From Deltaproteobacteria bacterium (GTDB lineage Bacteria; Myxococcota; Kuafuiibacteriia; Kuafuiibacteriales; Kuafuiibacteriaceae), in NCBI GenBank assembly GCA_016703535.1, contig JADJBV010000002.1, positions 1,178,001-1,242,000 on the forward strand: DNA of 64,000 bases, in the 5' to 3' direction. The notes under the pieces were generated by a model. That model was not told the origin of the DNA and made no database searches. It saw nothing but the letters and a program-made list of their open reading frames with translations. Made by a program: the position numbers and the translations under genes. The number at the start of each line of letters is the position of its first letter. Position 1 is the first letter of the stretch. Below, in pieces: positions 43,991 to 52,548 of the stretch.

Positions 43991-46600
43991 GTGCGATTGC
44001 TCCTGCTCTTTGGGCTCTCGGGCGCCGCCGGCCTCATCTACCAAGTCGTCTGGGTGCGCGAGTTGGGGATCTACTTCGGGAGTAGCGTCCAAGCCGCGGC
44101 CTTGGTCACCGCCCTCTTCATGTTGGGGTTGGGGGTCGGTAGCCGTGTCGCCGGAGACTGGGCCGATCGTCGTTTTGCGGATCGACCCGCCTGGCCCCTT
44201 CGGGCCTACGCCGTCTCCGAGCTTTCCATCGCTGGCCTGGCCTTGTTGTCGGCCCTCGTGTTGCCGCGGCTCGCGCCCTCCTTCAACCAGTGGGCCCAAT
44301 ACGTCGTTGGCCCCGACGGTTGGCACCACCTTTCGGTCAGCTCGGCGGTCGGCCGATACCTGATCGGGACGGTGTTGCTCTTGCCCATCACCTTCTTGAT
44401 GGGCGGCACCTTGACCCTCCTGATCCGCCACCGGGTCCGAGAGTTGGGCGCCCACGCCGGCCGAGAGATCGCCGCCCTCTACGGGATCAACACCTTCGGT
44501 GCGGCGGTCGGGTGTTTGTTGACCGATCTCTGGCTGGTCCCCACCGTCGGCCTCTTCGGGACCCAGCTGGTCGCGGTCGGCACCAACGTGCTGGCCGGCC
44601 TGGGCGCCCTTTTTTTACCTGCGCCGCCGGCCTCGACTGTCGATGTTCACCCACCCGCCGAGACCTCCGCCACCCCGCGGAGCTTGTGGATCATGGGCGC
44701 GGTTTTGGCGACCACCGGCTTCATCTCGATGGGCCTCGAGATCTTGTGGTTTCGGCACTTGAGTTCGTTGCTCGGCTCCCGGCGGATCGTCTTTTCGGTG
44801 CTCCTCGCCTTGATCCTGCTCAGCCTCTGGCTCGGGACTCGACTGGCGGCGCGCCTCTTGGCCCGGGGCCTGACCTCGGCCGTGGCTTATGCAGGTCTAC
44901 AGGCGATCTTCGTGGTGGCCACCGTCGCTGGGCTCTACGGGGTCGGCGGCGCTGATCTGGTGCAGGCCGAGCTCGATCTCCGCAGCAAGGTCGCGGTCGC
45001 GGACTCCTGGACTTGGTGGTGGGTGGGGCTCGAGCTGACCCTCACGCCCATGGTGTTGATGGTGGTGGTCCCGTCGATCGCCATGGGGGCCAGCTTCCCG
45101 TTGGCCAACGCCGCGGCCCAACGCTCCTTAGCCTTGGTCGGGCGCCGGGCCGGGACCCTCTATCTCTTCAACAGCGTCGGGGGCGCGGCCGGTTCCCTCG
45201 CCACTGGCCTGCTCTTGCTCCCGGTCTTGGGCCTGCAACGTTCGGCGCTGCTTCTGCTCTCGGGCTCCTGTGTTTCGGCCGCGATCCTCCTGGCGACGGC
45301 GGGGCGGGACGAGGATCGGCGGGCCCCGTTGCCCCCCAAGGTTTGGCTCTCCACCTTGGGCCCGGCCTTGGCGGCGGCCCTGCTCTTCGCGGCGCTCCCG
45401 GCCGACAGCTTGTGGCGCCGCACCATCCCTCAGCGGGCCGCCGAGGAGCGGGTCCTCGCCGCCCAAGAAGGCGTCAATGAGACCATCGTGATCTCCGAGA
45501 GCACCGACGGCGCTCGGCGCTTGATCACCAACGGCTACTCCATGTCTGGGACCAAGTTCTCCGGGCAGCGGTATATGCGGCTGTTCGCCCACCTGCCGTT
45601 GTTGACTCACAAAGCCCCGGAGCGAGGGCTGGTGATCTGCTTCGGGGTCGGGAACACGCTCCACGCCGCCAGCCTCCATGGGCTGCGGGAGCTGGACCTG
45701 GTCGATCTCTCCGAGGACATCCTGCGCCTGGCTGGCCACTTTTCGGCCACCCACCACGGCATCATCGACGACCCTTCGGTGCGGGTCTTCGTCAACGACG
45801 GTCGACAACACCTGCGGATGTTGGGAGAACAACACTACGACTTCATCACCGCCGAACCCCCGCCGCTGCGGAACGCCGGCGTTGCTGCGTTATATTCAGT
45901 GGAATTCTACCAGGAGGTGAAGCGGGCCCTGCGACCGGGGGGCTGGTTCACCCATTGGTTGCCAATCTACCAACTGACCGAACCCATGGCTCGGTCGGCG
46001 GTGGCGACGTTCCTGACGGTCTTCCCGGAGGCGGTGTTGCTCTCCGGCGATCGGGAAGAGCTGATCTTGGTCGGCGTCAAAGACGGGCCGGTGCAGTTGG
46101 AGCTGTCCCAGGTCGAGGCCCACCTGGCGGCGCGGCCTTTGGTCGCCCAGGATCTGGTCGGGATCGAGGCGAGCCAGCTGGTCGAGCTGGTCGGCACCTT
46201 CGCCGGCGGGCCCAACACCTTACGCGCCGCGACCCAAGGTGCGCCGCTGATCACCGACGATCGGCCGATCATGGAGTACGAGACCGCCTCCTTCGCGCCC
46301 CGTCGCCGGATCCCACCTGAGTTGTTCAGCGCCGCCGAGCTGCCGTCCTTTTGCCCAGCTTGCGTGGACGCCTCCGGGACGCCGTTGCTCCCGGAGCTCG
46401 GCGGATACCTGACCGTGATGCGCGCGGTCTACACCAGCGATGATTTCCTCGAGCGGATCGCGCCGCCCGATCCCGACCTACGCGCCCAGCGGAGGCCGTT
46501 CCGATTGGAGGTGGATCCGCAGGTCGAAGCGGCGATCCAGCGCAGCCCCTACCTGCAGCGCCTGACCGGCCGCCGACGAGCCGAAGCGCCGACGCCTTGA
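43991..46600 (+). CDS. Membrane-fused spermidine-synthase-like protein
   Basis: This 869-residue protein has an N-terminal portion (about 1-480) with many membrane helices in an MFS-like layout (FGLSGAAGLIYQVVWVRELG, LITFLMGGTLTLLIRH-like region). The C-terminal ~380 residues form a Rossmann methyltransferase/spermidine-synthase domain: ETIVISESTDGARRLITNG, VICFGVGNTLHAASLHG, ELDLVDLSEDILRLA and YDFITAEPPPLRNAG. Fused proteins of this kind are annotated as 'spermidine synthase' in many genomes but their substrate is unproven. The usual YHE-type polyamine residues are not obvious, so another aminopropyl- or methyl-transfer reaction is possible. The start is GTG, shortly after a TTAAGG element. 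Confidence 0.8.
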   Translation: MRLLLLFGLSGAAGLIYQVVWVRELGIYFGSSVQAAALVTALFMLGLGVGSRVAGDWADRRFADRPAWPLRAYAVSELSIAGLALLSALVLPRLAPSFNQWAQYVVGPDGWHHLSVSSAVGRYLIGTVLLLPITFLMGGTLTLLIRHRVRELGAHAGREIAALYGINTFGAAVGCLLTDLWLVPTVGLFGTQLVAVGTNVLAGLGALFLPAPPASTVDVHPPAETSATPRSLWIMGAVLATTGFISMGLEILWFRHLSSLLGSRRIVFSVLLALILLSLWLGTRLAARLLARGLTSAVAYAGLQAIFVVATVAGLYGVGGADLVQAELDLRSKVAVADSWTWWWVGLELTLTPMVLMVVVPSIAMGASFPLANAAAQRSLALVGRRAGTLYLFNSVGGAAGSLATGLLLLPVLGLQRSALLLLSGSCVSAAILLATAGRDEDRRAPLPPKVWLSTLGPALAAALLFAALPADSLWRRTIPQRAAEERVLAAQEGVNETIVISESTDGARRLITNGYSMSGTKFSGQRYMRLFAHLPLLTHKAPERGLVICFGVGNTLHAASLHGLRELDLVDLSEDILRLAGHFSATHHGIIDDPSVRVFVNDGRQHLRMLGEQHYDFITAEPPPLRNAGVAALYSVEFYQEVKRALRPGGWFTHWLPIYQLTEPMARSAVATFLTVFPEAVLLSGDREELILVGVKDGPVQLELSQVEAHLAARPLVAQDLVGIEASQLVELVGTFAGGPNTLRAATQGAPLITDDRPIMEYETASFAPRRRIPPELFSAAELPSFCPACVDASGTPLLPELGGYLTVMRAVYTSDDFLERIAPPDPDLRAQRRPFRLEVDPQVEAAIQRSPYLQRLTGRRRAEAPTP

Positions 46601-46644
46601 AGCCCACCGCGCACCGCTCACCGCTCACCGCTCAACGAAGCCCA
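46599..46644 (+). repeat. Short direct repeats after the spermidine-synthase-like gene
   Basis: GAAGCCCA occurs at 46599-46606 and 46637-46644, flanking three exact tandem copies of ACCGCTC (46613-46633). The structure sits between two genes and overlaps the first stop codon. It may be a small slipped-strand duplication or a remnant of a transposition target. Confidence 0.5.
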
Positions 46645-46725
46645 GGCCTCCGTTCCAGCGCTGTGAGGTTCCGCATCTTCGGAACCGCGACGCCGGCGCG
46701 GGCCGTTGCCTCCAGGGTCGGGCTC

Positions 46726-48765
46726 ATGCGAGGACGAACCGTGGCTCTCCCATCTCTACCTCCGGCTCACCCGCAGCGTCGGCTGGGGCTCGGACCGTTG
46801 TTCTCCCTGATCCTGGGGTCGTGGTGGTTCGGCTGCGCCACGTCTTCGACCGGGGTCGAGCCGACTGAGTCGGGGACCTTGACCGCCGGGCCCGCCGAGG
46901 TACGAGACGTCAAGGTGGCGCCCGACGGGGTCCACTTCTTCCTCTGGGCGCGTTCGCCGACGGGCGAAGACGCCTTGGTCGTGAAGCGGGTGCGAGATCG
47001 GGCGGTGGTCGGCGGCTTTCGTTTCCCACCCGAGACCAAGGTCTACCGAGTCGAGTGGGCCAACGAACAGCGGCTGGTGATGGAGGTTGGCCAGGACGCG
47101 ATCGAGGTCGATGGCCCCGCCTTCTACGGCGACATCTACGCGATCGATCTGGACCGCTCCAACCCTCGCCTGATCTTTGGGTTTCGTGCGGGCAAGGCCT
47201 TCACGACCGGCACCTCCATCGTTCCCACCGAACCGATCGAGGCCTGGGGCTCCATCCTTGGTCCGATCCCCGACTCGGACGACGAGATCTTGATCGCCTC
47301 CCAGCGCTGGCCGACGACCGGCGTCTCCTCCTTGGCCAGCGAAAACGAGCCCGGCATGTTCGAGGTCTACGCGGTCTCCACCAGCACCGGGAAACGCCGG
47401 CGGGTGGTCTCCGGTCCTGGGGCGGTGATCCGGTACTTGGTGGACGAACGCGGTGAGGTGCGGGTGGCTCATACCTTGTCTGCGGAACAACGGGAGCAGG
47501 TGCACGTCCGGGATCCCGGTGGGCCCTGGCGCTTGTTGCCCGAATTCCCGGGGCGCCCGGTCGGGGTCTCGCATCAGCACGGCGTGGCCTACGTGATCGG
47601 GGATGAGGCCAGCGGGCCTGGGCTTCACGCCGTCCAGCTCGGCGGCGGTGAACGGCGGCTGCTCCACCGTCGCCCCGACGCCGAGCCCAGCGACTTCGCG
47701 TGGGATCCGGTCACCGGTGCGCCGGTCGCGGCTGAATACGAACCGGCGTTGCCTCTGTGGGCGCTCCTCGACCCAGCCAGCGCCGGTGCGAAGATCCTCG
47801 CTCAGGCGGGGGCCCTGCGGCCCGGGTTCCATCCGCGGTTCGTCAACCTCAGCCGAGACGGGCGCCTGGCGTCGGTGCACTTCTCCTCGGACACCAGCCC
47901 GGGGTTCTTCATGTTGATCGAGGCCGATCCCCCGTGGGCGGTGCAGGTCGCCCGGGTCCTCGATCCGTTCGAGCCGGCGCCCCATCGGACTGGCCCGGTC
48001 GAGGTCAAGGTCAGCGATGGACTCGTCGTCCGCGGGTACTTGACCGTCCCGGACCGGGCCAAGGCGCCGGTGCCCCTCGTGGTGGTGCCTCACGGCGGAC
48101 CCCACGGCGTCCGGGATCACTGGGCCTACGATCCCTTCGTCCAGACCTTGGCCGATCAGGGCCTGGCGGTGTTGCGGGTCAACTTCCGGGGTTCGGCCGG
48201 GTATGGGCGGGCCTTCGAAGAGGCGGGGCGCCGTCATTGGGGCGATCGGGTCCAAGACGACGTCATCGAGGTGACCCGGGCCGTGCTCCAACAGAACCCC
48301 GGCTTCGATCGCAAGCGGATCGGGATCGTCGGCCATAGCTTCGGCGGTTACTCCGCGCTGCAGAGCGTTCGCCGGGCGCCGGACCTGTTCCGCTGCGCGA
48401 TCGGCATCTCCGGGGTCTATGAGCTGCAGCTGCTCCGCCAAGAGGGCGACGTGGTGCTGACCCGGAGGGGGCGACGTTTCCTCGATCGGAGCCTGGGCCT
48501 GGACCCGGCGGGCCTCACCCAAGCGTCGCCCAGCGCTCACCCCGAGGAGATCCCAGTGCCCGTGCTGTTGGTGCACGGCGATCGGGACCGGCGCGCACCC
48601 GTTGAACACGCGACCCGACTCTGCGAGGCCATGACCCGGGCTGGGCGACGTTGTGATCTCTGGATCGCGGAGGGGCAGGGCCACACCCTCACCGGGGCCA
48701 GCTTGGTCGAATCCCACCTCAGGGTCTCGACCTTCCTCGCGAACCAACTCGGATTGAGCCTCTAA
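46726..48765 (+). CDS. S9 prolyl-oligopeptidase-family lipoprotein
   Basis: This 679-residue protein has a basic N-terminus, a hydrophobic helix and a likely lipidated C37 (SWWFGC), so it is probably anchored in the envelope facing the periplasm. Residues 60-430 look like a beta-propeller that gates access. The C-terminal alpha/beta hydrolase has catalytic S538 (GHSFGG), D621 (HGDRDRRAP) and H653 (GQGHTL), matching acylaminoacyl-peptidase/dipeptidyl-peptidase enzymes of family S9. It should cleave short peptides. The ATG at 46726 was chosen because residues upstream to 46597 read as non-coding repeats. A GTG at 46741 is an alternative. Confidence 0.85.
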   Translation: MRGRTVALPSLPPAHPQRRLGLGPLFSLILGSWWFGCATSSTGVEPTESGTLTAGPAEVRDVKVAPDGVHFFLWARSPTGEDALVVKRVRDRAVVGGFRFPPETKVYRVEWANEQRLVMEVGQDAIEVDGPAFYGDIYAIDLDRSNPRLIFGFRAGKAFTTGTSIVPTEPIEAWGSILGPIPDSDDEILIASQRWPTTGVSSLASENEPGMFEVYAVSTSTGKRRRVVSGPGAVIRYLVDERGEVRVAHTLSAEQREQVHVRDPGGPWRLLPEFPGRPVGVSHQHGVAYVIGDEASGPGLHAVQLGGGERRLLHRRPDAEPSDFAWDPVTGAPVAAEYEPALPLWALLDPASAGAKILAQAGALRPGFHPRFVNLSRDGRLASVHFSSDTSPGFFMLIEADPPWAVQVARVLDPFEPAPHRTGPVEVKVSDGLVVRGYLTVPDRAKAPVPLVVVPHGGPHGVRDHWAYDPFVQTLADQGLAVLRVNFRGSAGYGRAFEEAGRRHWGDRVQDDVIEVTRAVLQQNPGFDRKRIGIVGHSFGGYSALQSVRRAPDLFRCAIGISGVYELQLLRQEGDVVLTRRGRRFLDRSLGLDPAGLTQASPSAHPEEIPVPVLLVHGDRDRRAPVEHATRLCEAMTRAGRRCDLWIAEGQGHTLTGASLVESHLRVSTFLANQLGLSL

Positions 48766-48816
48766 ATCCCAACGGTCCAGGTGACGGACCCGCACCACCT
48801 CGGGCATGGTGGTCCC

Positions 48817-50079
48817 ATGGCCGGCCGGGTACCTCTCCTCTTCGGCGATCTCTTCTTCGGCCTGCGCAAGGCCGGCCTCAAGATCGGGATCGGCGAGTGG
48901 ATGGCCCTCAACGAGGCCTTGGCCCGAGGGGCGGTGCGGCCGGACCTGGTCGATTTTTATCACGTCGCTCGCGCGCTGCTCATCAAGTCCGAGGCCCACT
49001 TCGACATCTACGACCAGGTCTTCGCCGCGGTGTTCGGCGGCAAGCAGATGCCGGCGGCCGCCTTGGCCGAGGTGCTGGAGTGGTTGCGGGATCCGATCCT
49101 GCCGGAGCTCACGCCCGAACAACTCGCGGCCTTGGAGAAGCTCCCGCTGGAGGAGCTGCGGCGGCGCTTCGAGGAGCGCCTCAAGGATCAGACCGAACGC
49201 CACGACGGCGGCAACCGCTACATCGGCACTGGCGGGACTTCACCCTTCGGCAACGGCGGCCAAAACCCGGCCGGGGTGCGGGTCGGTGGTGGGGGCGGCA
49301 ACCGCACCGCGGTCCAGATCGCCACCGCCCGAGAGTTTCGGGCCTATCGCCACGATCAGATCCTGGACACCCGGGCCACCGCCTTGGCGCTCAAGAAGTT
49401 GCGGCGCCTCTCTCGTCGCCACGCCGATCTCGAACTCGACATCGACGAGTCCATCGATCAGACCTGCAAAAACGCAGGAGAGCTCACGCTTCACTTCTCG
49501 CCACCGCGGAAGAACGAGGCCAAGGTGGTGCTCTTGATGGACGTCGGCGGCTCGATGGATCCGTACAGCCACTTGGTGGAGCAGCTATTCTCCGCCGCCC
49601 ACAGCCTGGATCACTGGCGTCGCTTCGAGGCCTTCGCCTTTCACAACTGCGTCTACGAACGCCTCGAGCCCGGCCGCGAAGGCAAAGACGAGCGGATCTT
49701 GACCAAAGACCTGTTGCTCGAGCGGGACGCCGAGACCTACCTGATCTTGGTCGGCGACGCCTACATGGCGCCCACCGAACTGCTCGATCCCCACGGCGCC
49801 ATCCACTACTACCACCACGCCCCGACCCCCGGGATCATGTGGCTGCACCGCCTGCGCAGCCGCTTCCCGCGGGCGGTTTGGCTCAACCCGATGCCCAAGA
49901 CCGGCTGGGGGGGCTGGACCGTGAAGTTGATCGGCGAGATCTTCCCGATGTTCCCGCTGACCCTCGAGGGCCTGGACGACGCGGTCCGCTTTTTGGTCCG
50001 GGGCGAGCCCGAGCTGGTCCGTCCCTTTGGGCAGGTCTTCCCGGAGCTGGCCCGCTACGAGTCCGAGTTTGGGGGTTGA
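48817..50079 (+). CDS. CoxE-like VWA-domain protein, probable MoxR partner
   Basis: This is a 420-residue protein. The N-terminal half (LLFGDLFFGLRKAGLKIGIGEWM, VDFYHVARALLIKSEAHFDIYDQVF) matches CoxE-like proteins. A Gly/Asn-rich linker follows (about 130-165), and the C-terminal VWA-like domain has MIDAS-like MDVGGSMDP (D242, G244, S246; the first Ser of DxSxS is replaced by Gly). Such proteins pair with MoxR ATPases in metalloenzyme maturation. The only MoxR gene in the window is at 35920-36765. A GTG at 48781 could extend the N-terminus by 12 residues. Confidence 0.8.
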   Translation: MAGRVPLLFGDLFFGLRKAGLKIGIGEWMALNEALARGAVRPDLVDFYHVARALLIKSEAHFDIYDQVFAAVFGGKQMPAAALAEVLEWLRDPILPELTPEQLAALEKLPLEELRRRFEERLKDQTERHDGGNRYIGTGGTSPFGNGGQNPAGVRVGGGGGNRTAVQIATAREFRAYRHDQILDTRATALALKKLRRLSRRHADLELDIDESIDQTCKNAGELTLHFSPPRKNEAKVVLLMDVGGSMDPYSHLVEQLFSAAHSLDHWRRFEAFAFHNCVYERLEPGREGKDERILTKDLLLERDAETYLILVGDAYMAPTELLDPHGAIHYYHHAPTPGIMWLHRLRSRFPRAVWLNPMPKTGWGGWTVKLIGEIFPMFPLTLEGLDDAVRFLVRGEPELVRPFGQVFPELARYESEFGG

Positions 50080-50085
50080 TCAAGT

Positions 50086-50268
50086 ATGGAAGCCGGCTTT
50101 CAGTGCGCCTACTGCGGCGAGTGGGTCGACACCACGGTGGACCCGGGCGGGGGCGCCTCCCAGTCCTATGTCGAGGATTGTGCGGTCTGTTGCCGGCCCA
50201 ACGTGTTGACCGTGACCATCGACTTTGAGTCGCAAGCTGTTGAAATCTGGGCAACTTTCGAGGGTTGA
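50086..50268 (+). CDS. CPXCG-motif zinc-ribbon protein
   Basis: This 60-residue protein has two cysteine knuckles, C7-AY-C10 and C32-AV-C35 with C36 next to it, predicting one zinc ribbon. The sequence FQCAYCGEWVDTTVDP is typical of the CPXCG family, which is small, cytoplasmic and uncharacterised. It lies 6 bp after the CoxE-like gene and may be co-translated, followed by the sec cluster. It is short but its zinc knuckles and spacing support a real gene. Confidence 0.75.
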   Translation: MEAGFQCAYCGEWVDTTVDPGGGASQSYVEDCAVCCRPNVLTVTIDFESQAVEIWATFEG

Positions 50269-50325
50269 CTCCACCTTGGATTAGCGCTTGCCACGGCGCC
50301 CGAGGAAAAGGTATCCGACCGCCCC

Positions 50326-50709
50326 ATGTTCCCGCAACTCAAGGCGGTTGCGACCCTCCTGGTCGCACAGGCCGAGCCCGAAGCATCCGGGGCCTGGCCC
50401 AGGGCCGACCTCTTCCTCCCCGTCGTCATGATGCTGATCCTGTATTTCATCTGGATCAGGCCGGCGACCAAGGAGCGAAAGACCCAGCAGCAGATGTTGG
50501 AGTCCCTCAAGCGCGGTGACGAGGTGGTCACCAACAGCGGCATTTTGGGGTCCATCGCGGACATCTCCGACGCGATCTTGACCCTCCAGGTCGACAAGAA
50601 CGTAAAGATCCGGGTCCTCAAGAGCGCCATCGCAAAGCGCATCGAGGAGCCCAAGGCCAAGCCGGAGGAGAAGGCTCAAGACGCCGCCTCCAAGGCCCAA
50701 AAGAGCTGA
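50326..50709 (+). CDS. yajC: Sec translocon accessory protein YajC
   Basis: This 127-residue protein has one membrane helix (about 29-47, FLPVVMMLILYFIWIRP) with the invariant YFxxxRPxxKxxK motif after it, then a small beta domain with LKRGDEVVTNSGILGSIADI. YajC binds SecDF and helps protein export. The C-terminus is Lys/Ala/Glu rich. It directly precedes secD, the standard gene order. TTGCCA (50288) and TATCCG (50312), 18 bp apart, could be its promoter, again close to the start codon. Confidence 0.95.
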   Translation: MFPQLKAVATLLVAQAEPEASGAWPRADLFLPVVMMLILYFIWIRPATKERKTQQQMLESLKRGDEVVTNSGILGSIADISDAILTLQVDKNVKIRVLKSAIAKRIEEPKAKPEEKAQDAASKAQKS

Positions 50710-50746
50710 AACTGGGCGCAATCACTGCGCCTTCGAGAAGAGATCC

Positions 50747-52537
50747 ATGGAACGTAGTTGGTATTGGCGTTTTGCCGTGGTCGTCGGCTTGGTCGGGTTG
50801 GCGATCTACTATTCGCTGCCCTCGGCCATCTATTTCCTGTCGGAGCCCGAGGTCCGGCGCTCCAAGGCGAAGCTCGCCGAGGCGACCCCCGAGTGGTTGC
50901 CCAACAAGCGCTTCAACTTGGGCATCGACCTGCAAGGCGGCTTGCACTTGGTGATGGGCGTCGAGGCCGACAAGGCCTTGGAAGACCGGGCCGATCGGGT
51001 CGGCGACGAGCTCGTTGAGCAAATGCAGCAGAAGGGCAAGCCCCTCGAGAGCGTCAAGCGCTTGGGCGACGAGCCCGAGCTGACCATCGTCCTCAAGAGC
51101 GGCGACGACTGGGACACGCTCAAAGAGATCCTCGAGCAGCGCAAAGACACTTGGGAAGTGGCCTCTCGCTCCGGCACCCAGGTCATCTACAAGATGACCC
51201 AACTGTACGCCGACTCGCTCAAACAGGACTCGGTGGATCAGGCCCTCAAGACCCTGCGCAACCGCATCGACAAGTACGGCGTGACCGAACCCGAGGTGCG
51301 GAAGCGCGGTGACTCCTCGATCATGATCCAGATCGCCGGTCTGTCGGCCGAAGACGAAAAGTCCATCAAGGACGACATCATCGGTAAGACCGCTCAGCTG
51401 GAGTTCAAGATCGTCGACGACACCAGCCAGTACTTCGCCGACGTGGGCAGCAAGCCCGACAAGCCCGAGAGCGTCCGCCTCACCGCCGAGTCCTACGAGG
51501 GGTTGGGTGATCAGATCGTGACCCGCCCCTACCTGGAGAGCGAGGACAAGCTGGCGATCCTGGAGCTGATCAAGAAGTACCCGCCGCCGTCCGACCGGGT
51601 GGTGGGCATCGAGGAGTACAAGCCCAGCAAGACCGCCACCAAAGGCATCTTCCGGACCTGGCTCCTGGAGCGGCGTACGCCGATCACCGGCGACTCTTTG
51701 ACGGACGCGTTCCCGTACTTCGACAGCGACCAGAACACCTGGCACGTGTCGATGAAGTTCGATCAACGGGGTGCGGTGATCTTCGAGAAGCTCACCCGCG
51801 AGAACACCAAAAAGAAGATGGCCATCGTGCTCGACGACATCGTCGACTCGGCGCCGATCATCCAGGGCGCCATCCCCAACGGGAACGCTCAGATCACCTT
51901 GGGCGGCGGCTTCAAGACCCAAGAAGAGATCCTGGCCGACGCCAAGGCCCTGGGCATCGTGCTCAAGGCCGGCGCCCTCCCGGCTCCCGTATATCCGCAG
52001 GAAGAGCGGACCGTCGGTGCCACCATGGGTGACGACGCCATCGCCAAGGGCCAGATCGCGCTGTTGGCCTCGCTGGTCTTGGTCTGCTTGATCATGTGGG
52101 TCTACTACAAGGTCGCCGGCTTCATCGGCACCGTGGCCATGGCGGTGAACATGTTGTTCCTCTTCGCCAGCTTGGCGGCGTTCAACGCCACCTTGACCTT
52201 GCCGGGCATCGCCGGTTTGGCCTTGACCATCGGCATGGCGGTCGACGCGAACATCATTCAGTTCGAACGCATCCGCGACGAGATGGCCTTGGGCAAGACG
52301 CTCCGGGCTGCGGTCGACGGCGGCTTCGACAAAGCCTTTTCAGCGATCTTCGACTCCAACGTGACGACCTTGATCGCCGCGGTTGTGCTCTACCAGTACG
52401 GCTCGGGCCCGATCCGTGGCTTCGCCACCACCTTGGGCATCGGCGTCTTGATCAATACCTTCACCTCCGTGGTGGTGCCTCGGCTCATCTTCGACTACCT
52501 GGTCCGCGCCAAAAAGGCCGAGACCATCAGCATCTGA
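50747..52537 (+). CDS. secD: Protein translocase subunit SecD
   Basis: This 596-residue inner-membrane protein has an N-terminal helix (about 6-27), a large periplasmic P1/P4 region with GIDLQGGLHLVMGV, and C-terminal RND-type membrane helices containing GLALTIGMAVDANIIQFERIRDE, the conserved block used for proton-driven steps. SecD works with SecF to pull exported proteins across the membrane. Length and order are typical. It starts 37 bp after yajC and ends 11 bp before secF. Confidence 0.97.
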   Translation: MERSWYWRFAVVVGLVGLAIYYSLPSAIYFLSEPEVRRSKAKLAEATPEWLPNKRFNLGIDLQGGLHLVMGVEADKALEDRADRVGDELVEQMQQKGKPLESVKRLGDEPELTIVLKSGDDWDTLKEILEQRKDTWEVASRSGTQVIYKMTQLYADSLKQDSVDQALKTLRNRIDKYGVTEPEVRKRGDSSIMIQIAGLSAEDEKSIKDDIIGKTAQLEFKIVDDTSQYFADVGSKPDKPESVRLTAESYEGLGDQIVTRPYLESEDKLAILELIKKYPPPSDRVVGIEEYKPSKTATKGIFRTWLLERRTPITGDSLTDAFPYFDSDQNTWHVSMKFDQRGAVIFEKLTRENTKKKMAIVLDDIVDSAPIIQGAIPNGNAQITLGGGFKTQEEILADAKALGIVLKAGALPAPVYPQEERTVGATMGDDAIAKGQIALLASLVLVCLIMWVYYKVAGFIGTVAMAVNMLFLFASLAAFNATLTLPGIAGLALTIGMAVDANIIQFERIRDEMALGKTLRAAVDGGFDKAFSAIFDSNVTTLIAAVVLYQYGSGPIRGFATTLGIGVLINTFTSVVVPRLIFDYLVRAKKAETISI

Positions 52538-52548
52538 GGAACATCGTC

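Noticed and set aside
43859..44455. A minus-strand gene between the desaturase and the spermidine-synthase-like gene
   Set aside because: It lies opposite the start of a well-supported membrane protein and has no signal peptide, ribosome site or family motif.
52096..52548. An N-terminal extension of SecF beginning inside secD
   Set aside because: The extra ~150 residues are a frame-shifted reading of the SecD membrane domain. The ATG at 52549 starts the normal SecF N-terminus.
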